A DNA stretch of 64,000 nucleotides from Chrysemys picta bellii (GCF_011386835.1 NC_088791.1:125650943-125714942); one strand, 5' to 3'. Positions 10,640 through 22,584 are shown, numbered from the stretch's first letter. Program-made: numbers and translations. Notes: a model not told the origin generated them from the letters alone.

Positions 10640-11759
10640 TGTTTCCTTTATGACATAGCATTTAAGCCAGGATGGAAAGCTTACGCATGATGCTGATTTG
10701 TGTCAAATACTTGTTATTTTCAACGTTTTGCTGCTTTCCAAGAAGTTTAATTCTGTGAAGTTGGTGGGGGTGGAGAGTCACTGTAGCCACAGCGCAAATT
10801 TCTTCACATCTTTCATACCTCTTGAAAACTGCTCAGGAAATGTTGTTTAAAATCTATCATCCATCCCAACTGAGAAGAAAAGCAATTCTACTCGGTGTTT
10901 TCCTTCCCACTTCTGCCATTTCCCTTTGAGCAAAGTGCAAATTACAGCATTCAAAGGTTGAATATAATGAGGTCTTACTCGCTGCTACCTGAAGGACATA
11001 ATCACTACTTCTTTGTAATAGGAATACCAGTCTTTCACTGACCAGGGTTTTGTTGCTATGGTGACTTATTTTACCATTTACTTTTGTGTTTGCAATATTT
11101 CACTGTGTCAAAAAACAAAACAGAACAAAAAATACCCCAACCTCTCCCACCTCCAGAAATGATAGCAGGTTTTGTTTTTTCCCCTCCAATTTGTGGATGG
11201 TCTCTAGGAGAGGAACAAAATGTGCTGTATTCCATAATTACCCTTTCACAGAAGAGGAAAAAGCTTTCTCCAGCTAAACAAAACCTGATAAGCATCATCC
11301 CCCTCCAGTCATTCAGCTCAAGGACTTGTTAATGTTCAACATTTTTTGACACCAGGAAGCATGATAGGTGCCATGACGCAGGTCTTGCAAGCAACAAAAG
11401 ATTTATTAATGAGAAGAATGGACCTTTAAATGGTGGGTTTTGTTTTGTTTTGAAAACGCTCTCATTAAGGAGAGATGAACTGAATAATCCAGTTGCTGGA
11501 CTGTGTGAATAACAGTTATACTCTGAATATAGCCAAATATAACTGATGTTTGTGTGGTTTTGATTTGTTTCCTAGGGGCTGCTGATGTCAGCAACTTGAC
11601 AGCAGCAGACCAGAGCTAAAGTCATAAGCTAGGAGCTATTAACTTCCTCTAGCTTACTTTGTCTCAGTCTAGAGATTTAAAGGCTTGTTTCCTGCCCCCT
11701 TCCTCTCCCCCCCCCCCACACCTCAGTTAGGGGTGTCATATTTTTCTAAAATAAAACTA
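10640..11759. other. Non-coding stretch, nothing recognised
   Basis: AT-rich sequence with a short poly-C run at 11707-11717. Open frames at 11084-11332 overlap on both strands and have no recognisable content. Confidence 0.4.
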
Positions 11760-11936
11760 GCTCAGTACACACAGACCAGTATAAGGCTGCCTTACATCAG
11801 AATAGCTTATTCCTCTTCCCATACATAGCTATAGGCCAGTATGAAATTGCTTAACTGTCAACAGTAGAGGACTTTCACTGCCATAACAATACTGCTATAA
11901 TTAAAGAGGTACCACTTCTGTGTTTAGACAAGGCCG
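11760..11936. repeat. Probable MITE remnant ending in TGTTTAGACAAGGCC
   Basis: The right end TGTGTTTAGACAAGGCC and the inner blocks GACCAGTATAAGG, CCATAACAATACTGC and AGGTACCACTTCTG look like a short turtle DNA transposon of the type that ends in GTCTACACA. The left inverted repeat is not clear, so this is a partial or diverged copy. Confidence 0.4.
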
Positions 11937-12639
11937 TGAGTGTCCTAAGGATGCACTATCCTGGTTCTCTCTCTGTCATTTCCTCTTTCGTTCACATTGT
12001 TAGCAAAAAGGTGACTTCTCAGTATAAATGTAGTTCACAGCAGTATTCAGTATTTCTGTTGTGTTTGATTTTGATGATTAAGGAAGGTCAATGCATTGAA
12101 ACAGCCTTCCATTTAATGTTCAGAAGTCCAGAATACAACAAATTCAAGCAGGCTTTGTACTGTAAATGAAACGTTTCCAATAACCCTATGAAAAAAATGA
12201 AATATCCTTTCCAACCTGCAAACCCTGTAGGGCAGGGGAAGGATGTTGCTATCACTAGAAGCAGAAAATGCATTGGACAGAATAAGATGATCAAATTTGT
12301 TTGTAGTCTTACCTCCTAAGATTCAGAGATGAATTCATCTCATGGATCAAAGTCCTGCGCAGCATTTTAGGCTCTGAGCTGAAGTGAGGGGAGCTGAAGA
12401 GGAAAGCCTACTTCCCCAGCAAATATTTTTTCTGCTTATCCTTACAAAACCAAAAGATGTGGGTTGATCTCACTTACTCAATTCCTTGCCACTGAAGGGG
12501 CCTCAACCATTGGTGCGCTTTGGTCTCGCCTATGCTCTGCCTGAGAATAATTTAGCCTCCTGTGGGTTGTAATACCGTCACCCAATTTCAGTTGTCAGGG
12601 TTAGTGTGTGGTTGCTGGGTGGTGGTGGTGGCCTGTGAT

Positions 12640-12699
12640 ATACAGGAGATATAGAAGATCTATTGGTCCCTCCTGTCCTTAAATGCTATGACTCTATGA
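12640..12699 (+). mobile_element. CR1-type 3' tail fragment
   Basis: CTGTGATATACAGGAGATAT, then ATTGGTCCCTCCTGTCCTTA, then ATGCTATGACTCTATGAC match the layout of a CR1-type 3' UTR and its terminal short repeat. Only the last roughly 60 bases of an element are present, an extreme 5' truncation. Confidence 0.7.
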
Positions 12700-12726
12700 C
12701 CAGCAGTCACTCTGAAAAGCCCCCCC

Positions 12727-12799
12727 GGACTGCTGCTTTACTGCGTTATATCCGAATTCGTGTTATATCTGGTCACGTTATATCGGGGTAGAGGTGTAT
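12727..12799. repeat. DNA-transposon end fragment with three GTTATATC repeats (Tigger-like?)
   Basis: GTTATATC occurs at 12745, 12762 and 12777, followed by GGGGTAGAGGTGTA. Sequences of this kind form the ends of Tc1/mariner (Tigger-like) elements in vertebrates. Only one end is seen here. The assignment is from memory and tentative. Confidence 0.45.
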
Positions 12800-15700
12800 C
12801 ACAGATCGACTGCAACTTATTGTATCAATTTAAGAACAACACATTTCATAGGAAATCCTGATTCATTATTACCTGCTGGTGGCTCAGTTTAAATTATTTG
12901 TTGAGGCAAAGGAGAGAGAGAGAACACAGAAAATGAAAAGCCAGGAGGTATTTTTCCTCGAAAGAGAATGTTGAGATGACTGTTTCTCAAGCAGGCAGAG
13001 GCAGCTAAGCAAGGGGAAAGGATTCACTCATCTCATCTCCCTGGAGATAGAAAATTAGAAATGTGGTGCCTATTGGTTTATTTATTTAGTAATCAGAAGC
13101 CCAGGGAGAGCCTTAGATTTGCGGGCAAGTAAAGCTTCCTCTCGCTACTAGTAGATCTGATGGACGGACTAATTAAAGGATAGAAGAGCCTTTGGATAAG
13201 TTTGATAGGGTCAGGCTTTGGTGTGAGAAAAATGGAGTCTATTTTTTTTTCAAAAATTGGATAAAGTGATAGATAAGGAGGAATAGTTTACTTGGATTTT
13301 GAAAGGCTTTAGATACATTGCCTCATAATAGATTAAAGAAAAAATAAATAACTACAGGGTAAGAGGCAAAGTCTTGTGATGGATTTAAAAACAACTGATT
13401 AAGTGATAGGAAACAACATCACTGTGAACAGCTGCAATTCAGAGAAGAGAGAGGTTAATAGAGAGCTTGGCCCAAGGGGTATCCAATATTAAGGAAATGG
13501 GCATGGAGTTGGGGAAGTGCATTGAAAAGCAGATGTTGTTTCAGTTGACAAGCTATAGAGAATGGTTTAAAAAAAGCTCCATAATTGTTTATAGTATTTA
13601 AGATTCAGAAGAGCTTAATGAAAATTGATTAATTCCATCCTTTGGCCTACAGCAATCTCTTGTGGTCTGGTTTTTGGCTTCTTTAGAAATCTTTTATGTT
13701 TATATCACAACAGTGGAGGCACTCAAGTGAGCAATTTCCATATTTATAAGGCCATAGTCAGATTCTTAAGAGCCCTCAACTTGAGCAGCCACTTTCTCCA
13801 CTGGACTGACAGAATCCAATGACTCAGTTCTCCACAGCAATGCACCTGGTGTAGTTATTTCCCCCTTGTTCACAGTGGAACATAAAATGTTACTATTCTG
13901 ATTTGTTGGTCCTTTTTACATACATTTATACCTGTACAAAATGGGAGTAACTGCAGAAGGTGCAAAACAGTGAAAAACCAGGTCCCAGATTTGTTGGATT
14001 TCAGTTTCTTCTGCAAGGCCTGTAAATTTGGGGCTTGAGATTTTTATTGGAGTCATGAGATTTGGTTGTTTTTAGTTGATATTAGTTCAGTTTGCAAAGA
14101 TATGACCCAGAGGTGTTCCCTCATGACCTCAAGAGAAGGAGCAAGAACAGCTGCACCTGTTGTTCAAAAGGAGAGATTAAGAGAGCAGTCACCTAGGAAG
14201 GTTGCTGCTGCTAGTAGAAAGCAGCTCGCTACATCCTACAAATGTGTGCACTTTTGTTTTCGCACTTTGCATGAAATCTTCCACCAATAAGCAGCCAGGA
14301 GTGGCCTTCCTTCAATTAGAAAGAGGAGTGGCCATAGCTGTTTTGCCAGCTAGGGCAGAAAATAGTTTTGGTGGTCCCTCTGCACATCAAGTGGCCAAGC
14401 AAACAAAAACAAAACAATTGGCCAATCAGTGAAAAAGCTCTAACTACTGAGCAGCACACAGGGCTATAGCATCCACTGGAGGAAGGTGTCCATGGTGGCT
14501 CCCTGTTTGCTGCCCCTAGAACCGTGCCTGGCCTGAAGAATGAAGGGACTTTGTTTTTGTTGATACTCTAAAGTAATCCACCCTCTTTCCTACAGTGCAG
14601 TTTTTCTTCTGTACCAAAAATGGTCCTTTTTGTTCTTGGAGGAGACTCTTAAAGTGTGTTTGGCCCTATTGCATATGTATATTTAATGTTGGATTCTTTT
14701 TTTAAGACTTCTCAGGGAATCCTGTGTATATAAAGTTTATCATGAGAATAGTCTAAAAAGTTGAGATTTATGAGTTCTTGGATTCCCAATTAGAGCTGAA
14801 GAGAATGATTGAAGGCATTTCCTTATGAGTGATTATGCAACTGAGTTTAGATGGTCGAAACGAAGATTAAATGCTTATAGGATTTCAATTAGGAGCTCTG
14901 CTCCGAGAGTTAATATTGTACAAGAGTAGGCTGAAGATAAGGAGGATAGGGATCTGCCTTTGATGTAAGCAATATGTCTAAAAAGTTAACCATCTCTGTG
15001 TTAGTTTCCCAAAGAGACTATTTTTCTATGATTAAGGAAAATAGAAGGGGTGTTTCAAGTTCACGGAACTCATCTCTTCCCTGATGCAACTCTAACCACT
15101 CATGCAAGACACTGAATTTGCAGATAAGGGGATAATGGCTTCTGTTTTAGATTGTTTTAAATTGAGGTTTAAAGTTCAGAAAAGGTAACATGTCAGCAGT
15201 AACCCTAAAATTTTGGCTTGCAGTTCAGTCCAGATGATCAATAGCAATCAAACAGGGTGTCCTGCTTCTCTATGTCAAACCAAACCAATTTCGCAAGACA
15301 TTTTGGTAAATAAAATAGATATGTGGTGGAGGGGAGTTCATTTATCCACTTTTTAAATTCCATTTACATCAAGAACACGCATGACACCATGAATAACGGC
15401 TGTTAACATCATAGTGATGCACCCTTCATTAGGGATGGAAGAAAACTTGGGTAAATATTTGCTCAAGTACAGATTCTTAATTTGTTTCAGTTGTCTTCCC
15501 GTCCCTTGTGTTGGCTTTGTATGAAGAGTCTAGAGATCAACTATATCAGCAGGAAACAATGAGTTTTAAGGAAATATTTGAGAATATTTGTGGAAAGTGA
15601 ATTCCAAACTTGAACTCAGTCATTACATTAAAAACCTGATTGTAAGTGTTACTGCTATATTCATCAAAGCAGGGAATAGAAACAATGTGTCATTTATGCC

Positions 15701-15940
15701 TCTCATCAAAACTAACCAATGCTTCTGAGATATCACATCTTCCACAAATCAGTTAGAGAAGCAGGGATTATCTGGCAAAATCATTTGACCCATTTTGAGC
15801 TATGAACAAATTATCAAAAATTGCAAGTTATTTGTGGATAAGTTACAAACACAAAAATAGATGCAACAGCTATCTCCTTTTACCAATCTGTGCCTGCCCC
15901 CTGGGTTAGCGTAAGCCCTCTCACTGTTTCAATTATGATT
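12800..15940. other. Non-coding stretch, nothing recognised
   Basis: About 3.1 kb of AT-rich sequence. Open frames reach at most about 76 codons (14202-14432) and carry no recognisable motif. I see no terminal repeats or LINE tails. Confidence 0.4.
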
Positions 15941-16175
15941 AGGGCTGGTCAAATTTTCCATCATATTTTGTCTTTGGCTAAACAATTTTTTTTTTTGGCA
16001 GGAAGTGTATGCTTTCATTAAACATTTTTTGCTTTGCATCTGAAAACCAAAACAGTTTCATTCAAACCTTCCTCCCTCATCCCCCCTCCCCCCAATAAAA
16101 GGGGGGTTTCAGTTTTCTGTCAAAGTCAAAATTTTCCAGAAAATGTCTATGGAAACTTTTTTATGTTCATCATTT
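15941..16175. repeat. Dispersed AT-rich fold-back repeat (AGGGCTGGTC family)
   Basis: It begins AGGGCTGGTCAAATTTTCCA and continues as A/T-rich complementary blocks (CTGAAAACCAAAACAG, GTTTCAGTTTTCTG, AAAATTTTCCAG). It is the same family as the repeat at 8635. The right boundary is approximate. Confidence 0.5.
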
Positions 16176-16189
16176 TTTTCCCCACAGAA

Positions 16190-17300
16190 CACCCACTCAC
16201 CTACGTTCAATCAGCTCTACTTATGGACTTACAAACTACTGTCTCCTTAGGTCTACTTTGCCACTGCACATCTCTCCTTTTCTGTTCAGGTTTGCATCAC
16301 TCCCTGTCTTTCTGACAGAGCCCTCATGGGAATCCCTCACTTCCTCCAAGTAAAACTGTTCAGTAACAAACTCATCTTCTCTCCCAATATTGTGCCACTT
16401 CAACAGTTCCTAAATCCTCCCCAATGGCCATTTTTTATTGCTGTTTATCCTCTTACATTAAGACTCATGCAAAATCCAGTCCTTTTTCCCTGTACATCTC
16501 TATTGCCAGCCATTCCTTTCCTATCCCCTGTGCCAAAACTCTGTTCCAGGCACCTCCTCTCTCTTTCATTTGGGCTCCTGAAAACTCCTCTTCTTAGGCC
16601 TCCCTTCCTCACAACTTTCCACTTTCTAATCACTTCAACACTATACTTCTGGCTGTGTTTCTCCTGCTTGATTCCCTCCCCTGGTTTCCTTTCACATTCC
16701 ATATCATATTCTAAGTCCTAGTCTTCACTGTCAAGGCTCTGTATACTGTCACCCCAGCCTACATCTCAGCTATTACTTCCTACTTGTGAGAATGTGCTTG
16801 TTTCCTTATCTATAAAGGAAAACATAATAGGCACTAAACAGCTGAAAGACAGCAAGAAACAGCCAAGCAGCTGCAAATTTAAAAATGGCCACTTCAGGGC
16901 TGCAGATTCTTGAGTTAGCCAAATTTAAAGGACCAGCCCCAGAAAGGCATGCAGAGAAAAGAGCTCCTATAAAAGGGCAACCCTGAACTGGGTAGAACAA
17001 ATAGGGAACAGAAAGTACCCAAGGAAGGTGTTGCTTTGGTGTTGTGCCAATCACTAGTGTCACAGTACCCTACACCCTGTCTTGAGCCAACTCCTACTCT
17101 TGCCTTAACACATCCATTGTTGCCTTTTTCGTGCTGCCCCACGTATCTAGAACTGTCTCCTTCCTCCAGTGTATTAAGCTACCCCACTAACCTCCTATCC
17201 TCTTAAAAACTTTCTATTCTGTTAGCTTGCCTTCCAATGCTAGCCATCAACTATTCTGTCTCTACTCACCTCTAGCCCTCTAATTTAGCTCCCATAAATG
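16190..17300 (+). pseudogene. Possible degraded LINE coding remnant, interrupted at about 16784
   Basis: The plus-strand DNA is pyrimidine-rich and encodes long but interrupted frames. Around 16721-16782 one frame reads FTVKALYTVTPAYISAITSY, which resembles the C-terminal part of L2/CR1-type reverse transcriptases (pattern: K-A-L-x-x-x-x-P-A-Y-I-S). Further on, around 17128-17155, TTCGTGCTGCCCCACGTATC could be the decayed next block. The two parts are separated by an LTR-like insert at 16784-17068. This is inference from short similarity, and the family is not certain. Confidence 0.35.
16784..17068 (+). mobile_element. Short LTR-like insertion
   Basis: It starts TGTGAGAATGTG and ends near ACTAGTGTCACA, whose complement is TGTGACACTAGT, giving imperfect inverted ends. 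A TATA-like TATAAAAGGG lies at 16968-16977. CCTAC occurs just left (16779-16783) and just right (17069-17073) and could be a 5-bp duplication, but it does not sit exactly against the TG and CA ends. It is about 285 bases with no coding capacity. Confidence 0.4.
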
Positions 17301-17740
17301 ACACACAAAGAAGTATTTTTACAAAGAAAAATTGGTTTCCTTTTGCTACTGTAACTCTTAGAAAGTTGAGGTTTTGAAAGGTTACACAGAAGAAAAAGGG
17401 GAGGAGGGGAAGCAAGACAAAACCAATTTACTAATCATCATTAATTCTATAGCAGTCAGTGGCAACAGGACAGGACAAGAAACAAAACCAGAAAATTCAG
17501 AATTTTTACTTTTTTGTTTTGTTTTCAAAAACTTAAATGAAAACAAGACTTTTAATTAAAACAGAATGAAATGAAAAATTCTCTTTTCATTTCAAACCTT
17601 CCCATAGAAAAATAAAAACATTTAATCAAACCCTTTCCCAGTGAGGGGGAAAAAATCTTTGACAAAACACCATTCTTAGGCAGGCAAATTTTGAGGATAA
17701 AAAATTTCAAATGGCTTTGGTAAGTGGCATAAATGAAGCA
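17301..17740. repeat. AT-rich stretch, possibly another AGAGCTGGTC-family repeat
   Basis: From about 17475 to 17710 the sequence alternates A-rich and T-rich blocks (ATTTCAAACCTTCCCATAG, TTTGACAAAACACC) as in the repeats at 8635 and 63626. The terminal AGAGCTGGT motif is not seen, so the assignment is weak. Confidence 0.3.
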
Positions 17741-17876
17741 GGGGAAAGTAAAGTGACTTGTCCATGGTCACACAGTAGGTCAGTGGCAGAGTTGAGAATA
17801 AAAATCATATTTCAATAAAACCCAGGTCTCCTGACTACTAGACTAGTACCTTATCCACTGTGCAATCCAACTGATG
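17741..17876 (-). mobile_element. MIR-like (CORE) SINE, minus strand
   Basis: On the plus strand the order AGTGACTTGTCCATGGTCAC, CAGTAGGTCAGTGGCAGAG, CCAGGTCTCCTGACTACTAG, TTATCCACTGTGCAATCC is the reverse complement of a MIR-type SINE (tRNA-like part to the right). About 16 extra bases (ATCATATTTCAATAAA) interrupt the block before CCCAGG. It is old and diverged. Confidence 0.7.
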
Positions 17877-18022
17877 CGAGTGAGAAGGGATTTGGGATCC
17901 ATGAATGTGCTAATTTCATATTCCATTGTGTTTGTGATCTGTTTAACCAGTGAGTTTAACTGGTTAATAGGCTGAAGTAACAGGGAAGAGTTCTAAACCA
18001 GACTTTAATTAGTATAGTCCAT

Positions 18023-19100
18023 TTCATAAACAAACTAGGGAAATGCAACCTAGATGGAGCTACTATAAGGTGGGTGCAAAACTTGTTGGAAAACCATTCC
18101 CAGAGAATAGTTATCAGTGGTTCACAGTCATGCTGGAAGGGCATAATGAATGGGGTCCTGCAGTGATCAGTTCTGGGTCCGGTTCTGTTCAACATCTTCA
18201 TCAATTATTTAGATAATGGCATAGAGAGTACACTTATAAAGGGAGGGGCTGCAAGTGCTTTGTAGGATAGGTTAGGATTAAAATTCAAAATGATCTGGAC
18301 AAACTGGAGAAATGGTCTGAAGTAAATAGGATGAAATTCAATAAGGACAAATGCAAAGTACTCCATTTAGGAAGGAACAATCTGTTGCACACATACAAAA
18401 TGGGAAATGACTGCCTAGGAATGACTACTGTGGAAAGGGATCTGGGGGTCATAGTGGACCATAAGCTAAACATGAGTCAACAGTGTAACGCTGTTGCAAA
18501 AACAGCAAACATCTTTCTGGGATGTATTAGCAGGAGTGTTGTAAGCAAGACACAAGAAGTAATTCTTCTGCTCTACTCTGTGCTGATTAGGCCTCAACTG
18601 GAGTATTGTGTCCAGTTCTGAGCACCACATTTCAGGAAAGATGTGGACAAGAAGTAATTCTTCCGCAATACTCCCTGCTGAATAGGAGTATTGTGTCCAG
18701 TTCTGGACATTTCAGGAAGGATGTGGACAAATTAGAGAGGGTCCAGAGAAGAGCGACAAAAATGATTAAATGTCTAGAAAACATGACCTATGAGGGAAGA
18801 TTGAAAAAATTGGGTTTGTTTAGTCTGGAAAAGAGAAGACAGAGAGGGGACATGATAACAGTTTTCAAATATGTAAAAAGTTGTTACAAGGAGGAGGGAG
18901 AAAAATTGTTTTTCTTAACCTCTGAGGATAGGACAAGAAGCAATGGGTTTAAATTGCAGCAAGGGAGGTCTAGGTTGGACATTAGGAAAAACTTCCTGTC
19001 AGGGTAGTTAAGCACTGGAATAAATTGCCTCGGGAGGTTGTGGAATTTCCATCATTGGAGATTTTTAAGAGCAGGTTAGACAAACACCTGTCAGGAATGG
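18023..19100 (+). pseudogene. CR1 ORF2 pseudogene (RT C-terminal half)
   Basis: The remnant corresponds to about residues 570-910 of the CR1 ORF2 protein. Three defects are visible. First, at about 18232-18245 roughly 22 bases are missing, including the codons of the catalytic FADD motif. Second, stretches are out of frame or stopped (TGATCAG in the GVPQG region, TAGGATAG at about 18262). Third, a segment covering about residues 765-795 is tandemly duplicated at 18554-18648 and 18649-18729, the second unit having two small deletions. Open pieces at 18331-18621 and 18606-19007 are fragments either side of these breaks. It cannot encode an active enzyme. Confidence 0.88.
18554..18729 (+). repeat. 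Internal tandem duplication within CR1 copy 3
   Basis: Unit 1 (18554-18648) and unit 2 (18649-18729) both begin AGAAGTAATTCTTC, contain GGAGTATTGTGTCCAGTTCT and end AGATGTGGACA or GGATGTGGACA. Unit 2 lacks about 13 bases after GCTGAATAGG and about 6 bases after CAGTTCTG. Other CR1 copies have this segment once. Confidence 0.9.
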
Positions 19101-19187
19101 TCTAGATAATACTTAGTCCTGCCATGAGTGCAGGGCACTGGACTAGATGACCTCTCGAGGTCCCTTCCAGTCCTATGATTCTATGAC

Positions 19188-20255
19188 TCTTTGAAATGGT
19201 GGAAGTATTAAAAAAATATTGAGAATAATAATGCAACAGATGTTTAATACAACTCTATTTATTAAACAGCCCAAGGCAACCTGAAGCTAGAACACCAAAT
19301 AGCTATTAAATATCCAATATGACTATATATAAACTGATGATTCTTCTTTCAAAAATTAGTAAAATCAGCATTTGAACCACTTATATAAAGAACAATATTC
19401 TGCAATATAGGTAGTTATCAAAAGCACTCAAATAGTACATTAGGTTTATGATCAGATAGTTCTACAGAAATACTTTTCAAAAGGTAAATAAAATGGCTTC
19501 ACTCATTGATCTAAAATGTCACTGAATGCTTTATTAATTTTTCTCTTGTGGCTTGTCAGCATCTCCAATTATCCCAAACTAGCCAGGAGGTTGTTTTCTG
19601 ATGGTGCATTGTCTTAACACATTATGTTTCTGGACTAAGGAAAAAGCATTTGAGAATTGCATGTCACCAGGAGCACTAAGCTCTTGCTCTGTAGTTTAAA
19701 TTCTTTGTTTCTGTGCCAGCTAAAGAGATTCTAAATTTATAAATAGGCTCTGAGAACTTAGACATGGACAATATTATAAAGGTGTGACACACCAGAGGAC
19801 CCATAAGAGAATACTGTTTATTTCCTAGCCTAAATCACATGACATGTATCACAAAAGGTTATTGTAGCTCTGGCTCATGGTTGAGTTTAGTATACATTGA
19901 GTCCAGTGACTACTGTTATACCATAAATCCCCATCCATAGATGTAGTTTCCTTCTACACACTCAGGGAAACCTCACCCCTAAACAGGCCCCTAGAAGGAT
20001 ATATGTGGTTTCAAGGGCAAAGGGTATCATAGCATATAGGAATTGGTTAGTATCTCTTTAAATAGTATGAGCCCTGTAGTGGCTTTCATTATGTTTCAGA
20101 AGCCACCAGAACCCTGCCATAGCTGTGTGTGTATATATGTAGCAAGACCTTGCAAGTTGCAAATCGTTTGTGCACATGGCTATTTGGACTCTACTGAGCC
20201 CATGTGTTTTCTTTATATTATGTTTGTTGTGCAAAAGAAAAAGACACATCACTTG
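19188..20255. other. Non-coding stretch, nothing recognised
   Basis: AT-rich sequence without terminal repeats, LINE tails or coding signal. Confidence 0.4.
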
Positions 20256-21530
20256 GAGCTGGTCAGTTTTTTTTCTCTCCCATGGTAAATTTAAAACAAA
20301 AAGCTTATTAAAAACAAAGGCTTATAATTTTTAGATGAAAAGTTTCAATTGAAAATTGAATTACTTTGAATCAGAAATGCCACTGCAATGCTTTGTGGGA
20401 GCTGTAGTTCTGGTGCCTCATATCCCCATGTTCCTTTATGGGTCTGTACGAGGAGACTTTGGCAAACCAGTAAAGTGCCTAAAACCACGGTGGCTTATTG
20501 TTAAAAAGCAACCTAGTCAGCAAGCTGTAAATTGGCCATTCAGCAATCTCAGCTTGACCAAGGCAGGAGGGGAGGGGGTTTTGGGTGCCATGGAAAGGGC
20601 AGCTTGACTCCGCGTCCTTCCTGATAAAATTGTGTTGAAGTTGCTGATACATGCATTTTAAAAGAGCAGGAATGTCTATTGGGGTCTCAAGGCTGCAGAC
20701 TCTGGAAAAACCCATACCTGGTTAATCAATAATCAGAAGGAACCTCTTGCTTGAAACTGCTTACTTAACAAGGTTTCTTTAAGGGACATGTCATTCTATT
20801 ACTAATGTATAAATAAGGAGGGAAAGCTTGAGATAGTTGGACTCGTTTGGGGACTCTTTTGGACTCTCCCTCTGGATACATCTTGCGGTCCACCGGCAGA
20901 CGGAAGATTTGGCCACCAGAAGCCTGCCGCTGTGTCACTCGAAAGCCACACTCCGCTTTGGTAATTATCAAGGGTTGGGGGTGTTTTACTAATCTTGTTG
21001 CGGACGTGTGTAAGTGCTTGAGACTAGTAAAGTTTAGCTTTAAGTGAAAGCATTCTTGTGTTGTCCTGTTTGTGCCAGCCATCTATCGGTCGGACGAACA
21101 TGTCTCCCCTGATTTATTTCCTGACACCTCCTCACACAGAGTAAAGTTACCAAGAGCTTTGGGTTGAAAGAACCCCAGGTAACAGGTCAAGCTTCCCAGT
21201 CAGACTACATATCCCAGGATGCATGGCCGTCTCTTGCTTAGAGGCTGCGATGGGTGATGGGAAGTGCAGCATGAGAAACAGTCTGACTGCAGAACCTGGT
21301 CCATAGAGAAGAATGGAAATATGAGGCACTTGTACTATAACTCCCATGAAGCTCTGTGGTGGTATATCCACATAGAGATTTTTCGAGGCTTGGACTTACT
21401 CAAACTGAAAAGTTTTGGTTGTTTCATGGGTTTTGGTTTCCTGACTAAAAATTTTGATTTTTTTTGTCTGGAAGCAGACACTGTTGTATGAAAAAGATTG
21501 TTTTGTTGAAAACAAAACCAATCCAGATAT
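20256..21530. repeat. Fold-back repeat (AGCTGGTC family) split by an LTR insertion
   Basis: The left arm starts GAGCTGGTCAGTTTT and contains GTGGGAGCTGTAGTTCTGG and GTGCCTCATATCCCCATG (20380-20446). The right arm carries the complement of the same block at 21293-21362 (CATATTTCCATTCT on the reverse strand). The right end, CAAAACCAATCCAG, roughly complements the left end. Removing the LTR-like segment at 20476-21139 leaves a single inverted structure of about 610 bases. The interior has ACTACATATCCCAGGATGCA. Arm boundaries are approximate. Confidence 0.6.
20476..21139 (+). mobile_element. Solo LTR of an endogenous retrovirus-like element
   Basis: It starts TGCCTAAAACC and ends CCTCCTCACACAG. 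A TATA box, TATAAATA, lies at 20808-20815, a polyadenylation-type AGTAAA at 21026-21031, and a TG-rich stretch (TCTTGTGTTGTCCTGTTTG) follows it, the normal U3-R-U5 order. The segment is flanked by AGTAAAG at 20469-20475 and 21140-21146, a candidate target-site duplication, though 7 bp and a CAG end are not canonical. There are no internal genes, so this is a recombined solo LTR. The sequence from GGACTCGTTTGGGGACTC onwards is a well-conserved turtle repeat as I recall it. Confidence 0.65.
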
Positions 21531-22584
21531 CATTTTTAAACCAGCATTAGTATCACGTATTAGACTAAACATTCCCTTATTATCCATTTTCTTAATCCCT
21601 ACCCCAGTTCTGCTTGTCTGTGCTAGCAGAACTGGAGGAGAACCACAGACCCAAATTTATAATCCAATTATAGAAGACATCCTCATTAAGTGATGGGACA
21701 ATGGCTGCCATCCAATACCACCATTACTACCACCAGCATAGCCTGCAAGTTAATCTTTGTTGTTTTTTTTAAAGTTAACAGAAGTCATAACAAAAGCATA
21801 CAATAAACAAAAACCAAATTAATCTGCCAAATTCTAAACAAAATTAATGAGCCTTATGATGTACCCTGAAGCTACCCAAATAAAGCACAGATGAACCAAC
21901 AGGACAAGAGAATTCTGAAGTGTGGGTTGTTTCGAAATGACTCTTACAAGCCAAATCAAGTTCTAGACTAGAAAAAAATAGCATCCCAGCTGATCTCAAA
22001 TACCATAAAAGGGCATAGGGTGAGAGACTGTTTCTCAAATAGTTGGGCCTCAGGCCATTAAAGATAATTGCCAGCAGACTGAATTGCAACTGGAAGCAAA
22101 TATGGAACTAATGAAGAATTTTGAATACTACCATTACACAGTCAAGATGGTCTGATCCACTCAGGAGTTGGGTCTTCTGTATCAGCCTAAGGAACCTGAT
22201 AGTCTTTGTTACTATAGTGGAATATTCTACACCGAGAAATTTACAGCATGAAGGACAAGCCAAATCTGCAGGAAGTGCAGTCAGGGGCTCTTGGCCTGCC
22301 ATAGATCATTACAGGCTATCACTGCTACAGGAGAATTGGGGTTAGGGCTAGATCCAATAAGAAATTGCAAGGTAATTTGGCAGTAGATGGATACAACCTC
22401 AGTGACTGATTCAGACACCAACCCAGACCACTCCTATGGATTATCCTCTCAACGAGCATTATTTCCATATTGCTTGGGTTGAGCTACAGCTAGTTGGCCA
22501 CTATAGTTAGCTGGGAAACCCTTTATAGCCAATTCATCCTCATCCTGTTTATTTGCAGGGCACTGCCAAAGTAATGACATCATA
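21531..22584. other. Non-coding stretch, nothing recognised
   Basis: AT-rich sequence up to the abrupt junction with CR1 copy 2 at about 22585. I see no gene or repeat signature. Confidence 0.4.

Larger units (their letters stand above)
18000..19187 (+). mobile_element. CR1 LINE copy 3, decayed and 5'-truncated
   Basis: Homology to the other CR1 copies begins near CAGACTTTAATTAGTATAG and runs to the 3' UTR (ACTAGATGACCTCTCGAGG) and the tail TATGATTCTATGAC. It is clearly more diverged than copies 1 and 2 and carries stops, deletions and an internal duplication. Confidence 0.9.

Noticed and set aside
16326..16721. Open frame of 131 codons, plus strand
   Set aside because: The region is pyrimidine-rich and more likely a LINE relic in another frame. 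The protein shows no recognisable host domain.
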